DNA of 5,931 bases from Chloroflexota bacterium. GTDB taxonomy: Bacteria; Chloroflexota; Limnocylindria; Limnocylindrales; CSP1-4. Below, piece by piece: positions 4,730-5,931 of this stretch. The stretch is taken from the NCBI GenBank assembly GCA_021789355.1, contig JAJYJR010000388.1, positions 1 through 5,931 on the forward strand, read 5' to 3'. A program made the translations under genes and the position numbers. The notes beneath the pieces were generated by a model. It saw only the letters and a list, made by a program, of their open reading frames with translations, was not told where the DNA came from and made no database searches. The stretch's first letter is position 1. The number at the start of each line of letters is the position of its first letter.

Positions 4730-5931
4730 GGGCCAGACCGCCCGCGATGAGCCCGACCCCCCGACATCGCGCCGGCTCCGGCCGCGTCCTGGCCCCCGAG
4801 CGACCCGCGACGCGCACCATGTCGGCTGCCTCGCCCGACCCCGTCGATCCGGGACCGGCCCCCCGACGGAGCGCCGCCCCCCGCCCGACCCCCCGTCGCC
4901 AGCGGACCGGCGATCGCGCCTTCCATTCGCTCCTCGTCACCGGCGGCGCCGGGTTCATCGGCAGCGCCTTCGTCCGCAACCTCCTCCGCGCCGACCCCGA
5001 GGTCATCGTTACCGTCCTGGACAAGCTGACCTACGCCGGCAACCCCGCCAACCTGGCCCCCTGCGAGGACGACCCCGACCAGGCCGGCCGCTTCCGGCTG
5101 ATCGTCGGGGACATCGCCGACCCCCTCGCCGTCGCCCCCCTCGTCGCCGACGCCGACGCCGTGGTCAACTTCGCCGCCGAGTCGCACGTGGACCGCAGCA
5201 TCCACGACCCCACCGCGTTCCTCCGCACGGGGGTGCTCGGCGTGCACACCCTGCTCGAGGCCGTGCGTCGCGCCGACCACCCGGTGCGCTACCTGCAGGT
5301 CTCCACCGACGAGGTCTACGGCGAGGTGCCGGAGGGCGCCAGCACCGAGGACGCCCCGCTGCGCCCCCGCAGCCCCTACGCGGCGGCCAAGGCCTCCGGG
5401 GACCTCCTGGTCCGCAGCTACGTGATCACCCACGGCATCGACGCGGTGATCACGCGCGGGTCCAACACCTACGGTCCCTACCAGTACCCCGAGAAGGTGA
5501 TCCCGCTCTTCGTGACCAACGCGATCGACGGACAGGCGCTCCCGCTCTACGGCGACGGCCTGCAGCGACGCGACTGGATCCACGTGGACGACCACGCGGC
5601 CGGGATCGAGCTGGTGCTGCGCCGGGGCCAGCCGGGCGCCGTCTACAACATCCCGGGGGTGACCGAGCTGACCAACCTGGAGCTGACGCGCCGGATCCTG
5701 GCGCAGCTCGGCCGCGGGGACGACCTGATCCGGCACGTGGAGGACCGCCCCGGCCACGACCGGCGCTACAAGATGGATGGGGCGCGCATCGCGGCGCTCG
5801 GCTGGTCGGCGCAGGTGCCGCTGGAGGACGGGCTGGCGGCCACGGTGCGCTGGTACCGCGAGCACGAGGACTGGTGGCGGCCCCTGAAGTCGGGCGAGTG
5901 GCGCGGCTACTACGCCCGCCAGTACGGGGCG
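4726..5931 (+). CDS. rmlB: dTDP-glucose 4,6-dehydratase, 3' end missing
   Basis: This NAD-dependent short-chain dehydrogenase/reductase of the extended type converts dTDP-glucose to dTDP-4-keto-6-deoxyglucose in the cytoplasm. The frame is open for 402 codons to the right edge. Counting from the ATG at 4726, it shows the Rossmann motif TGGAGFIGS (72-80), a DKLTYAGN segment, NFAAESHVDRSI, the catalytic STDEVYGE with Thr194-Asp195-Glu196, Tyr218xxxLys222 in SPYAAAKASGD, and GSNTYGPYQYPEKVIPLF, which is diagnostic of RmlB. The visible end, WWRPLKSGEW then YYARQYGA, is close to the usual C-terminus, so few residues are missing. The ATG at 4726 overlaps the rmlA stop (ATGA) and has GGGGTGG about 10 bases upstream; in-frame ATGs at 4747 and 4819 are alternatives. 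From 4726 the protein has about 68 Pro/Arg/Ala-rich residues before the conserved core, which relatives lack. The true start may therefore be later, although even the ATG at 4819 leaves about 37 extra residues. Confidence 0.92.
   Translation, partial: MRARPPAMSPTPRHRAGSGRVLAPERPATRTMSAASPDPVDPGPAPRRSAAPRPTPRRQRTGDRAFHSLLVTGGAGFIGSAFVRNLLRADPEVIVTVLDKLTYAGNPANLAPCEDDPDQAGRFRLIVGDIADPLAVAPLVADADAVVNFAAESHVDRSIHDPTAFLRTGVLGVHTLLEAVRRADHPVRYLQVSTDEVYGEVPEGASTEDAPLRPRSPYAAAKASGDLLVRSYVITHGIDAVITRGSNTYGPYQYPEKVIPLFVTNAIDGQALPLYGDGLQRRDWIHVDDHAAGIELVLRRGQPGAVYNIPGVTELTNLELTRRILAQLGRGDDLIRHVEDRPGHDRRYKMDGARIAALGWSAQVPLEDGLAATVRWYREHEDWWRPLKSGEWRGYYARQYGA

Noticed and set aside
4606..5865. Minus-strand frame of 419 codons
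   Set aside because: Antisense to rmlB, whose catalytic motifs on the plus strand leave no doubt; long antisense frames are expected in DNA with strong third-position G/C bias.
1..5931. tRNA, rRNA, insertion sequences, attachment sites, CRISPR arrays
   Set aside because: No cloverleaf with a conserved T-loop, transposase frame, terminal repeats or repeat-spacer array was seen on either strand.

Overview
This is a GC-rich bacterial chromosome segment with six genes in two divergent groups. There is no rRNA, tRNA or other lineage marker. The strong G/C bias at third codon positions, the Tad-type pilus proteins, dTDP-sugar genes and the weak or absent Shine-Dalgarno sites suit a high-GC Actinomycetota or Chloroflexota-like lineage. 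That placement is an inference, not a demonstrated assignment.

Left part, minus strand (read from 3729 down to 1). Three consecutive genes encode envelope proteins of the TadE/TadG type: a TadE-like pseudopilin carrying two C-terminal PKD domains (3729-2686), a plain TadE-like pseudopilin (2689-2126), and a TadG-like protein with a cysteine-rich C-terminal half in place of a recognisable VWA domain (2114-1005). A 4-base ATGA overlap joins the first two and an 11-base gap joins the last two, so they form one transcription unit. A perfect 14-bp inverted repeat with a 4-base loop (941-972) lies just after it and probably ends or insulates it. Beyond the hairpin, still on the minus strand, is the 5' part of a GNAT-fold acyltransferase of the CelD/BcsL (Acetyltransf_6) type. 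It carries a repeat-built Ala/His-rich insert and runs off the left edge.

Right part, plus strand (3932 to the end). A short-form glucose-1-phosphate thymidylyltransferase (rmlA type) overlaps by ATGA a dTDP-glucose 4,6-dehydratase (rmlB) with an unusual Pro/Arg/Ala-rich N-terminal extension. The dehydratase is still open at the right edge. Together they would convert glucose-1-phosphate to dTDP-4-keto-6-deoxyglucose, the precursor of dTDP-L-rhamnose and other deoxysugars. rmlC and rmlD, if present, would lie beyond the window.

The two groups diverge from a 202-bp intergenic region (3730-3931) that holds nested inverted repeats and weak promoter-like sequences for both directions. Both sides concern the cell surface: pilus-associated proteins on one side, sugar precursors for surface glycans on the other. 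The most unusual item is the TadE-PKD fusion. Nothing else amounts to a clearly new system.
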